Source: Phytoseiulus persimilis (lineage: Eukaryota; Arthropoda; Arachnida; Mesostigmata; Phytoseiidae). From it: a DNA stretch of 64,000 nucleotides. The first letter of the stretch is position 1. Every line of letters starts with the position of its first letter. Of the stretch, positions 33,413 to 44,900 are shown one piece after another. Where the stretch lies: contig CM075101.1 of NCBI GenBank assembly GCA_037576195.1, forward strand, positions 20,150,001 through 20,214,000. The letters run 5' to 3'. The position numbers and the translations under genes are program-made. The notes under the pieces are model-generated. The model worked only from the letters and a program-made list of their open reading frames with translations, ran no database searches and was not told the origin of the DNA.

Positions 33413-33779
33413 GAGAACCTGAGAAAATCAGAAATCGGCAAACTTCGGAGTCGATCTCTCCCGCCATGGAGGCTTCTCGTCTCGGAAACGCTACGCGCAT
33501 CGGAAAGCTCTTTTCTTCCTTTGAAGTATGCTTTTCATCGACATTCGGGACATTTTCAGAAGGGCTCTTGATGGTTGAAAAGCTCCGATCCCCAAGGGAG
33601 GCTCTTGTCCATTGACCGCCAGTGTATGGCATGTACCCCAAAATCCCGCAGATAACGAAACTTTTTCTCAGATTTTTCCCCGGGGAACTGTATACGATAA
33701 CGAACGTGTTCGACCGCAGATAACTCAGAGGAAAATTCCGTACTATCTCAGCGATGATTTGGCATCTATCTAAAAATGA

Positions 33780-34486
33780 TTTCGGGACGTGCGTTCAATT
33801 CGGGGAATCGACATCATCCTCGCAACCTTCCGAAACCTCGGATTCATCCCACAATCACTGAAAGCGCAAAACATTGATACAAAAGCCTGTGCACGGGTGG
33901 AAGAGCTCAAAGTTAAGTTCAGATGCGACACATTGCAAATAGAACGAGATGAGACTGGAAGAGCACTCCTCGGCATCTATAATCGTTTACTGAACGAAAA
34001 GATCAAAGCCACACAGGACAACGACTGAGTAAACGGGATGGCTAGTAAATCTTTACTCGAATTGTACCGAATGCACAAGGAGTCGAGAACAACAGCCGTT
34101 CACATATACGACAATAGTAGGGGGTCCGCACTCCTGGCACTTGCCACAGCTGGAGGTCTCCCTACGAAGGAGTATCGGTCCCGTTTCTCCGCCAACCCGG
34201 AACCGACTTGCAGCAGATGTGGCATCAGCGAGGACATGGGGACACTAGGACATGTGATATTCAAATGTAACGATGCACACCACACGACGGAGGACCTCCT
34301 AACCAAGTTGGGACTGAACAGTGAGATGAATCGATTCGCCGTGGAAGCAACAAAACGACTCCTTGAGAAATGGGAGCGTGAGAACATAGGATCCGCTGAG
34401 CTTGCTCGCGCCTGAAGTGAAAGGCTGATGTGCATATATATTATGTTGTGCATACACACAGATCCAAATAAAACCATAAACCATAA
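33780..34486 (+). mobile_element. Non-LTR retrotransposon 3' fragment
   Basis: A reading frame from about 33789 to 34415 is broken by only one in-frame TGA (34026-34028). It ends with AVHIYDNSRGSALLALATAG, then TKEYRSRF and a zinc-knuckle-like CSRCGISEDMGTLGHVIFKC. The YDNSRGS-LLAL block and the knuckle are shared with the fragment at 6809-7542, so both are from related elements. The 3' end is an AAACCATAAACCATAAA tail after AATAAA. I could not identify target-site duplications. Confidence 0.78.
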
Positions 34487-37380
34487 ATTACCCTTATATC
34501 GACCCGGAATCGTCTACAGAGCCCCTCCTGATTGGATCTTGGAGAACTCTGGGAAGTGTACCCGAACTCACTCTGAAACACTCCGGAGCTCGTCTTCGGG
34601 TCGTATCCGACTCGATTGGGTTCCTTCAACAATCCCGTACTCGTTTCGGCATATTCCAGAGCCAAACCCGAAGTCAATCCGTCTCATGATCAGACAAGCT
34701 TCTGCTGGGTTATTCTCGGAGTTAGCTACTGAAGGGACATCCCCATGTTTTGTCAGACGGAAAGTTCTTCCTCTTTTTTTTTCTTTTTTTCTTATTCCTG
34801 TCATAGAGTCGGAGTAAAATCCCTTCGGATACCGAAGATCGGCCGGTTATGAGGTGATTCCTCTAAAACACTCCCATCTCTGTCGATAGATGACCGGGGA
34901 CTCGGCCCGCTTAAGTTCGTTATCTGATGAGTTCATCTTCGATCAAGTTCTTTCTTTTGCAAGTTCGTTCTCTGCCAGGTTTGTCATGTGCCAAATTCGT
35001 TATCTGTCAGGTTCGTTATGCGAAAAGCCCTCGCCTGATAATTCTTCCATCCGCGGGATTTTGGGGTAGTTCATAAATTATGAAAGGGAAGATGCTCAGC
35101 GCAGGTTCACTGCGGCTGATGTCCTGAATTTCAGCTCCATTGACACCGGAAGAGTCGGGCCGGATGTAAAGAACACCGCATGCAAGCATTATGATATGGT
35201 AAGCCGTCCCGTGCGCGGATGTCAACAACTCTGTTCTTGTCTGGGGAGGGAGTTGTTCTTATTGGGGTCCCTCGATTGTGATGGCCCTCGACAAGAACGA
35301 ACGTCACGTTCGGGTCACGCATTCACGAATATATCTGATCTATTTCACTGGATGACAATATGTGATGTCGATGTGAGCTTCGAACGATGTTTAGAACAGC
35401 GATTCAAACCTACTCGACAGTCACACAGCCCGACGATAAAAATTCCGACGTGTGACAAGGGAGCTGTTTACAGAGTTGAGGTAAATCGGAGTCGTGGATC
35501 CCGAATCTGGGAATCTTTCCTCCCAACAGCTCTGTTCTCCTGTTCCATCGATTTCTTCGGTTCCAGTGAACTTCTGATTGTCGGATCTTAATTTCCGCTC
35601 CAGGGCAAGCCAGATCCAGGGAAAATCGGGAGCATGCAGACCTCTGGCAGGACTACCCTGGTGAAAACGTTGTGATTCGGAGCTACGGCCTCCGAGGTAG
35701 GGAGATCAAAGATCGATGCAGGCGAACGCAAGTTGTTCAGAACATGCTAGGTTGTTCCAAGTACCAGGGTGTCCGATGAAAATCGAACTGCATTATCTGC
35801 ACGGTCGTCTAGAACGCTCCTCACAAAATTTGAGTGCTATGAGCTGTCAGCGATGAACAAGGAGAGTGGTTCCGCCAGGACATCGCTACAATGGATGAGA
35901 GCCACCGCGGCAGAAGGAACGTGCGCATGATGGCCGGCTGCTGCTGTAAACTGATACGGGATGGCTCGGGATGAGGCAGTCGCTCCCCGAGGGTTTCGTA
36001 GGTTCAGAAAAATTGAGTTCTGGGTGAAATCTAGTGTTTTGTGGATGAAAAATAAAATGTCATCCAATCACACTCAACTTCGCCTTAAGATATCCGTCAA
36101 TGAATTCTCTCTCAGGCAAGTCTGGCGGAGTCAGCTCTTAGGGCCCACTTTTCCATCATTGGCTGAAAAGAAAGGAACTCTTCGATGTTTTTCGCCTACA
36201 TTGACCTTCATTCTCCTCGAGTTCAGCGACCGTGGCTCCGAAAATTAACAAAAATTCGGGACTTTGATTTGACAGGAAGACAGGAGCTGATGCCAGAGAA
36301 CTGTTACCAGATACGGAATGTACGTCTCCAATCCACCACAACCTAGTTCACGATTCCCTTGATGCAGTTTTGCTGCCGGGCTGTCTCATCGGAATCAAAG
36401 TCGGAACTCAGAATTCTTCAGATGAAAACTTCACCGCCATGCTCAAAGGAACGACGCCCATATTTCGACACCATCGTTTCCAGCGAATGTGTCCGGCGTG
36501 TGAGCAAATGAGGTTCGTCAAACTCCCTGTTCGTTCGCTGCGATGGCAACTAAAATTTAACGTCCCTGAATGTTGTATCCTTATTATATATCCTCACTAT
36601 ACAGGGTGGTCATCGTGAGTCGGGAACTTTCTTACTCTCTATTCTTCAGCTCGTATACCGGCGAAGAGTGATCCGATTCTGTATTTTCACGTTCGATAGT
36701 TGGAAGGATAGCGCATCTTTTTGTTCTCGATTTTCTCGAATCTGTAGAAAATTGATTCTCGCAAATCGGCTCAAAGATTGCCTTTTTTTTTTATTCAACT
36801 TTTCTCAAAAAAACAGTCGACAAACTTCTGAAGTCGACCGATCGAATCCGGAAGCGCCAAGGTCGACGCACGATAGGATGCTGCTCAAACGCCCGTCAGG
36901 ATCTGTGAGAAGGACGGAGGATCGCTTCCACCTTAACCTCAAGATCGACCTCCTGACAAGATCGCGCAAAAACTTTTTCGAGCCATGAACCCGCTACCAA
37001 AAACTTCCATCAACCGTGGACCCCCACTGAATGAATATTATCGAACGTCCTCGAAGTTGCTCTTCGCTCCTCCAGGTACCCTGTTCAATGGAATGTTTGT
37101 TACAGAAATGGAGAGCATCGACGAGAATTCTAGATCAGTTCCTCCACGTATGGCTAGAGTTCGTTGGCTTCAATCGTGGATCCTCTCGAACCACGAAATT
37201 GATGTGTTCCTCCTCTTCGTAAACAAGTTGGTCACGGTGCTGAAACCCATTAAAAACTTGGCGTCTTCCCAATCTCTGCTATCCGAATGGAGGTCCGTCA
37301 TCCATACCCGGAACTCCTTCTGCATCACTGCGTTACCGTGGGAGTGGGAGTTAGCCCTCGCTCCCAATAACTACTCCACC
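34487..37380. other. Intergenic DNA, no gene recognised
   Basis: I see scattered short frames only. At 36600 the phrase ATACAGGGTGGTCATCGTGA resembles the terminal motif of a DNA transposon, but I found no partner end. Confidence 0.35.
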
Positions 37381-37948
37381 CAGGACAAACGAACAAACAG
37401 ACCCTGGATTTTTGTATATATAGATATGATGGGATCGAGTTGGTTAACACAGGCCACCGCCTCGGTCGACTCCGGCTACGATCTTCTTGGATGGTAGCGA
37501 TCCCCTGACCGCTGCCCAAATAGCCCTCTGCACCCCGACCGAGATTCCCTGCAACAAGAGCTTTCCCGCCTCCTTGTCTCAAGACACGATCTCGATTATT
37601 TTCCCCAAATCCTGGAGGAACCCCATACCCTCTCATCCTGCTTCCCCCTCCTTACTCCACTCACGCTCTTCCCCCTCTCATATCTATATACACTAAAGCC
37701 TGGCGTATAAGGGACTACTTCTTCAACCATAAATACACCCAGTATTGACAGTCATCGATGTAATTTTCAAGATCTGGCATTTAACCGTGATCGACGGACC
37801 GTTGCTACATCGTGCAGAATCATCGGGATTCACATGCTTGCACACAAGCCAACGCTCAAATAATGTTCTCAGTCGAAAAGTAGTCCCTTATCTCCCAGAC
37901 TTCAGGGTATATAAATATCCAGGATCTGCTTGTTTGTTTGTTTCTCCT
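37381..37948. repeat. Inverted-repeat cluster, probably a foldback or MITE-like element
   Basis: Three related segments occur. Segment 37381-37421 matches the reverse complement of about 37908-37948: AACAAACAGACCCTGGAT on one side, and on the other ATCCAGGATCTGCTTGTTTG. Segment 37679-37730 matches the reverse complement of about 37866-37916 (ATAAGGGACTACTTCTTC against the complement of AAAAGTAGTCCCTTAT). The 247 bp between the first two segments is itself bounded by an inverted GTATATATAGATATG/CATATCTATATAC pair. I see no transposase. Confidence 0.6.
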
Positions 37949-37950
37949 CA

Positions 37951-40900
37951 ATGAACTCCCCGGCGATTGATCGGATCGACGTAGAGCCGATGGCATCCTG
38001 GAGGGCGGCCGCAGGGGAGGGCATAGGCCACGCAGCCCCCACCCGTCTCCTTCTTCCTCCCTCACCTTCCTCCTCATCCGTAACCCCCTCACTATTATGG
38101 GAGAATGTGTGAGGCAGACCGAGCCACAGTGGTTCCGGGGTCGATCTGACCATACATTTGAGAGCCAACATGCGCCGATTAGGCGAACGAGAAGAGAGTT
38201 TTGAAATTGTGCTGACTCAATGAAGATGGGGAAAAGTACCTCTATGTCAGAAACTGCCAGTTGTTTTTGCTCACATGTATGACCGGGATACGAATTTTGA
38301 CCATGGGACGCACCGCCCCGATACGATGTCAGCGAGAATCCGTGGCGTCTTCTCAAGGTCCTATGACACTTCGTGGAAGGCAATGTCTGTCTGTCATCAG
38401 CAGACTTCCAAAGAGAGGAACGGGCCGGCCCGTGTAGTCGGCCGAGGGCCGGCTGGTATGAGCGATGGAGCCATAGGCGCTATGAAAACTAGAACCATAC
38501 TACGCTGTTGATGGTATAAGAAATGATTGAAGAAATACGGAGTTCCTCCCATTATTGGTGTATGCTTTATTTTGGTCTGGGCAATAATGTCGTGTAGTTG
38601 CCTGCGCATATACAATGTTTACTATGCTCAGAGACGGAGTTGGCTGCGAACTATGGCTTACTACAATATTTGTTCCATTAGTCATCACCTGCAACTCATA
38701 TCAGTCGCTCAATGTCGACAAGCAAGAATCAATGCCGTGGATTCCGCGCGACTCTTCAGGCCAATACTGGCTCGAGACCGTTCAATAATTCCGACTGAGC
38801 ATTCCGAAAATCGATGTCGTTTCACGAGTAGGATTTCTCAGAGAAATTCAGCTCTCGAGTCCACAATCGATACCGCGTGAATCGGAAGCTCTCAAACAAG
38901 ATGGAATACATTGTATCAGAGTATTTGTTTGATTTTTCGATATTTCCAGAGAATCTTTCCATTTATGGGACGAGCCTCTCGTCCCTGATATTTCCCGTTA
39001 ACAGTAACTAAACGTTCTCGCCTCTATCTACGCTCATATTCCTGATTCTACTCCATCCCTCTTCTTCGGGCCATCTCTGTTAGTCGGGTTTGTCTAGCGT
39101 GCTTTCTTCAGCCTCATTGAAATAATATCTCCAGTGTGGGTAGACTGCGCAAAGTCTCACTGTACACGCTCTCAACGGTTACGGCGTTCAGATAGGTATT
39201 CCCGCACACTGATTTCCGAGGAAAAACCACGCTCTTGAAGCGCAGCTTCTTTCCTGGTCCGTCAGGTTTCCTTGTGAACCTGATGGTTGATCAGCTCGAT
39301 GCGAGAGCATGTCTTCGAGATGTTCATAGTTCAATTTGTTCCTCTCTGCGGCTTTATGGCTCGTAAGGTAGTTCTCCAATTGATTGTGAAATGTTTTCCA
39401 TAATCAGATATCGTAATCAATAAGTTTGTCGATCGTTCTCCGGAACGCGGAAAAGCGCCGTCTGCTGCTCGGATCTTCCCGAGATTATGAGGAGCCTGAC
39501 CCTGGCGTCGAGTTCGCAGCTATCGGTACTTCCTCAAAAAGTGCCACCCTCATTCATATTTGCTGTGCTCCGTCTTGAATGTTATAGATTGCGTAAGCCT
39601 CAGGGGTTCGGACAAACTTCGGATAACAGCGAGCAGGAATCTCGTACGTTGCGGTAACGAAGATCAAAATAACCCCCTGAAATTTCACGAGTTACGCCGA
39701 GGAAATTTGTTGCAGTACAGACTCAAAAGTCAAGGCAAGCATTCAGTTTGGCATTCAAGAGGCGCGACGGCGTAGTTATGTTTCTTTCCTGTTGTTGCAG
39801 TTGTGAGTCACTTAACCCTGTTTTCTCTCATACTATGTACAATATTTTTTTCCGCGGCGAATATAGGACATGGCGCCACAATTAGATACATGGGCAGGTT
39901 GCTGAAATATACGGCTCGGGTCAGCAGCGAAAACTGGCCTTCGAAAGCTCGTCAGTGTCATCCAATCGTGAGAGAATGTACGAGTTCAGCCCGGAATGCC
40001 TATCCCCTCTCGATGAGTCTGAATGTCCATGCTGGACCTAGAATCGAGATTCCGATTTCGATCCTGCTTGTCCTGAATGTCAGATTTGGTTCGGGCGATG
40101 TTCGCCTATGATAACACCGCGAGATTCTCCGGGCATGTTTCCCTCCGTTACCCCAGAACTCGTCGACTTTCTCTCAATTAAACGGGAGTTCCGGAGCCTG
40201 GATGGCTCAATCGAGCGCTGGTCTCGAACAAGAAAGTTGCGGTGATGCATGTATGAGATCGAAAGATAGTTGCCCTGTTGTCATCGAGTGCACAACCTTC
40301 AAGTATCCTATAGAATTCTGCTCACACGGACTGACTAAACTCTGAATGAACCATCTCCCTCCCCCTGGGGTTGCGTATCAGACCGCCATGGCAGCTTCAG
40401 AACAATACATCGTGCAAATAAACCCAAGTTAACCTGTTCATCGCTGCGGGGGAGAGGAGGGGGAGCTTTGCGTTTCCCGCGTTGCTCTGACGGAGAACTG
40501 ACAAAGCTCAGTATCGGAACAAGTTGTCACACATCTTTAACTATCCCCTGCCATAGCTGAATTCATGTGGTGTCTTGGACTGTGGATTTCGCCCCATGAG
40601 ACCTTGGGCCCATGGTTGATTTTACATTCATAACGCCTGCAACGTTGACGGCATTTCTGTATCATAACGCTGTCCGCTCACACTCCTTTAGACGACATCA
40701 ACTGCGGTTCTTCATCTGATGCTCCGGTTCGGGAAGCTCCACCTCATGACAAGTTCGGCTAACGGGGCCTTGATATTAGGGTACCATGGAGCCGAGGGTT
40801 GCTAGACAGGTCATGTCGCTTGGAAACTACCTGTAGGTAGTGCCTCGTTCGAATCGCTCCCACAATCCACGCAGCTTGCTTTGCGAGGCGCGACCACAAC

Positions 40901-41924
40901 TCAAAGTAATCACTCAATGGCTTGGAACTTCACTCCTTTAAAATGCTTCGGACGCTCGTTTTCGTTTCAATCTACACCTATTCACAGTGCCTCCGCTTCC
41001 GGGGCTTCCTTCGGAGTCGAGTTATCATCAACTTCCTACATCCTACATCCTACATCATGTGGTTTAAATATTCGTGGTGAACGTTCCAGATATCGATATA
41101 TACACCCCGTTTGACAGCTGGTCTCTGTTACTCGATAAATGCTTGGAAGATATTGAAGGCTTTTCAGTAAATGTCAAACTTGGGTCTATTAAGGCTCAGG
41201 CGGTTTCTGTCGACCGCTTTTGCTTCCAAAACCTCGGGAGAACATCATCATCGACCAGGCCATCGAAGGCAACCTCAGGTCTGAACCTCGGACCCCGGAT
41301 TCGTGCGAACCGAACAACGAGAACTTTTGGATTGCTTCTGCTGCGACTCCAGCGACCTGCGACGAGAACTTGACAAATTGGAGGCTGGAAGTTGACATAG
41401 GATCCTACGACTTCTGGCGATGAACCACGGAGCCCGGCTCCGTTCCGTGCTTCTCAAGTAAACTCCGTCAGCAGAACGCTTCCAACGGACCTCTTATTTG
41501 TCTCATTTTCCCTGGTCAAAGATAGCGGGGAGGATGTTGCCATGTGGAATTTCGTGAAACTGTGGTGCAGCTGGATCTCGGATCTACCACGCGTAACTTA
41601 CGACTTTGATCGGCATTGCAACGCACGACGATCCCCCTGATGGGAAGCCCCAGAGCCTGTCGCTGAACCTGGAAGATGGGCGTTGTTAAGAGGAGGTCTC
41701 GTTGAGTTCGAAAGTGGAATTTCCCAAGCCGGCGATAGCAACGGTCTCTGAAGGATCCATTCGCGTTTGATCGAAAAGGCAATTGAGTTGATCGAACTTA
41801 CTCCGTAGGCTTCATTTAGAATACGAAATCGACCGTAGTTGCTTCAAAAATGTTCCTGTTGCTGGCACAGTTCGTCAATGTGATTTTCCTCATCGGTTTC
41901 TCTTTTTTCAAACACAGCATGTGT
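37951..41924. other. Intergenic DNA downstream of the CELF gene
   Basis: No gene is recognised. Near 38127-38160 the minus strand carries one 45-bp-family unit (ATGTATGGTCAGATCGACCC). At 38424-38453 an 8-bp GC-only stem (GCCGGCCC/GGGCCGGC) encloses a 14-base loop. A short TCCTACA repeat lies at about 41034-41056. The CELF 3' UTR should begin just below 41925, but I could not pick its poly(A) signal. Confidence 0.4.
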
Positions 41925-44900
41925 TCAATAAGGTCTACTGGCGTCTTTTGGTCTCTTCAGTTGTACTTTGAGTCGTTTCATGCCAATTTGGAAGCCGTTC
42001 ATTGCCTGGATTGCACTCTGGGCCGAATTCTGGTTGTCGAAAGAAACGAAGCCGAAGCATTTGCTCTGGTTGGTTGCTCTGCGAAAAAGATTGAATCATA
42101 GGGGGAATGATTGGAAATCACCTGAGAATACCACCCGATCTTCCGATTCATGCTTCATGCGAGTAACTTGAACGAGTTTGTTCGACGAAACTTAACACCT
42201 ATGTGATATCGTTTCCAACGGAGATAGCTTCGCTCCGTGTTGGAAGACTGACAGAGTGATACCCATGGAGCCCCGAGTCGAGAAGCAGAACTCGCTTTCG
42301 CGTCCCACGGCTTGGGGAGCCTTCGCATCTAACAGTGGATCGAAGTCACCCTTGAATGGCGCTTTCAATTTCCGTCTGCGATATTCGGTGCACGCGGCGA
42401 AGAGCAGCTGTTGTGACATGAGAGCCCGATCAGGGGCGGCTTCCGGGTGACTCCTCGACGACAATGAGTTTCCGGAATCAGCGAGGCCCGTGTTCTGGAG
42501 GACATCAGCCTCAGGAGCCTCTTTCATGGTGATTCGGAAAACAGTGAAGGAAACACATCGAGCTCCTTGCAATGATAGATCTGGGATCCTGAGACGAGTC
42601 ACAGTCACAATACTCAGGGTGGTCCACAAGATATCTCAGTCAGATTTGTGGTTCTCTTGTTCGCGTTCTGGCTCAACCACTGGACCAGAGAGTTTCACTC
42701 CTGATTAATCGTCGTTATTCGCCGTGTTGTCTGTTTTTCTTTCGCTCGACCGTTCCTCGAGATCCAGATCGGAATGGGGCCATTATCTTGCATTATGATG
42801 TGTGTTACCAAACTCACCGGTCGATGAACACCTTTGCCGATATAACGTTCCCGAACGGGAGGAACATGTGGGTCAGCTCAGCATCTCCGAACTCCTGTGG
42901 CAAGTGGTAGATGAATAAATTACAGCCTTCAGGTCCCTCTCGTTGAGTTTGGATTTGGCTGAGACCACAAACGCCGCCAGCGGTAGTGTTGCCGTTCACG
43001 CCGTTATGAACTCCACCGCCATTACCACCGGTCATTGAGTTCGTAGTCGGGTTCATGAAAGTGTTCTGCGAAACTCCCACCAGCTGTGAGAGAGACGGAG
43101 CCGTCGGATAGGGATAGCCGATCGAGGGAACCACTGCAAGGAAGAAAACGCGTTCTTAGGATCGGGTTTCTCTCGAGCTTCATCGTCAACCCCATCTAAC
43201 GCCGCTCACGTGCCCAATTTTCCTCTCCTGATCAAGCTTGCGAAATTTCAGTGGATCGAATGCTTTCTGTGGGGCTGGAGGCCAATCGCGGCACTTCTGC
43301 CGGAGATTCGTGGCGTAATTTCGCGGCCGACTCCAAGCCAATCGCTTTCATTCCTCATTATTCTTCCCAGATCGGCTCGCTCGATGTCATGGAATGTTGG
43401 AGTAGAGTAGCTCTTCAAGTTCCAGGGAAGTTTTGGCGGAACTTCATCGTCAAAACCTTTTAGTTCACGAAAAGCTGTTCAGCCCGAGCTATCACCATAC
43501 TTACACAGCCCGGGGTAGCCTGTAGGCACATGTGTGCTGTACGCCGGCGAAATTTGTGACAGGGTATCCGACGGCGAAACGGCTGCTGACGATGAACTCG
43601 TAAGGAAGCCGTGCTGTTGCTGGGTCGTGGGCGAATACAGCTCGTCCAATTGATGATGGTGAGGATGGTGTTGATGATGATGGTGATGGTGATGAGATGA
43701 TTGTTGATTCGTTTGTGGACAGCCCAAGGTTGACGAAAGAGGATTCCCCGATGGTGATGGTAATGTCCCCGCAGCGGGAGACCCACAAGCTGGAATAAGC
43801 CAGGTACGAGTGCTAATAGTCCGAAGTACGGATGGAATGTTCAATAGCGGTAGAAGAATAAAACCATCTTCTTACAGTAAAGGTCAACCGCCATACCCGA
43901 TGTAGGTGTCAGGGCAGGACTTGGAAGAGCTGACGGAATCGCGACTGCGACTTGTGTTGAGATCGGAGGTAAATACGACGACATCAACGCCGCTTGCTGG
44001 AAAGTGAATCTAATGACATCGACTCCGCAATAAGATTCGTCCGCGGGCTCCGACATCGGCCACAAACTGGGATCTCCCGAAGATACTGCTGAGAAAGCGC
44101 GATCCTCCGCATTCCCTTTTTGTTGCTTGACTCCGACGCTCTGATTGGGCATCCAACGGGAAACTTGGCTTCAGCATCCGTGGAGACTGCCAGTCATGAG
44201 GATCATTCTCGTACGAACCGATTATCGGGATCGAACCTGCTCCTCACGCTCGAAACAAAGCTAATCTGACTGAGCAAATGTGCCTTCGTGATATGAGACG
44301 CTTCAGCGGATAGAATATTTCTCTCCTTTGCAGCGTTTTCCATCTCCGGAGTGGGTGAGTCATGAATCAACAAGAGCTCGATGACGGTGAGAGCAATGCT
44401 CGACAATTGAGCTCCACATAAATCGCTGACTTCCACCCCAACAGAGGAAACTCTTCAGCTAGTGGAGCAACGGTCAAATTTTGAGATTGCATTGCTCATG
44501 CATGACCTGTTGAATGAACCCTCGATAACCCAAGCCTTGGGAGCTGCTCGAGGATTCATGGACGGAAGACGGATTTCCGAACCCAGCATCTCGCAATCAT
44601 TGCGGAAGTCCCGGATTCTGTATTTTTTCCGCTTCGACCAGAGTTTCGTTATGCAGAGACATGATTGATGATATCTCATCACGCTCAAGCAGCTTCTCGG
44701 CCCGTTATCTATTGCTCCCTGAGTGGATATCCCGGTTCGCGATCTAAAATTCAATGTGGCTATTCACCTCCCTCCTAGCGGCCGTCTGAGGACGCGACGG
44801 CCGCGTTGGCCGGAACGAGATCTAAGCCGAATACATGGAGAACCTTGGATCAACTAGAGAAGTTCTCATCATCCCAACGATTCATCGCTGTAGCCGATGA

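Noticed and set aside
37856..38383. 175-codon minus-strand frame
   Set aside because: Its C-terminal part is the inverted-repeat arm and a pyrimidine-rich tract, so it is a product of repeat sequence rather than a gene.
42192..42629. 145-codon minus-strand frame
   Set aside because: It lies wholly inside the last CELF intron (42079-42817), and the CELF frame joins 42818 to 42078 directly. No family recognised.
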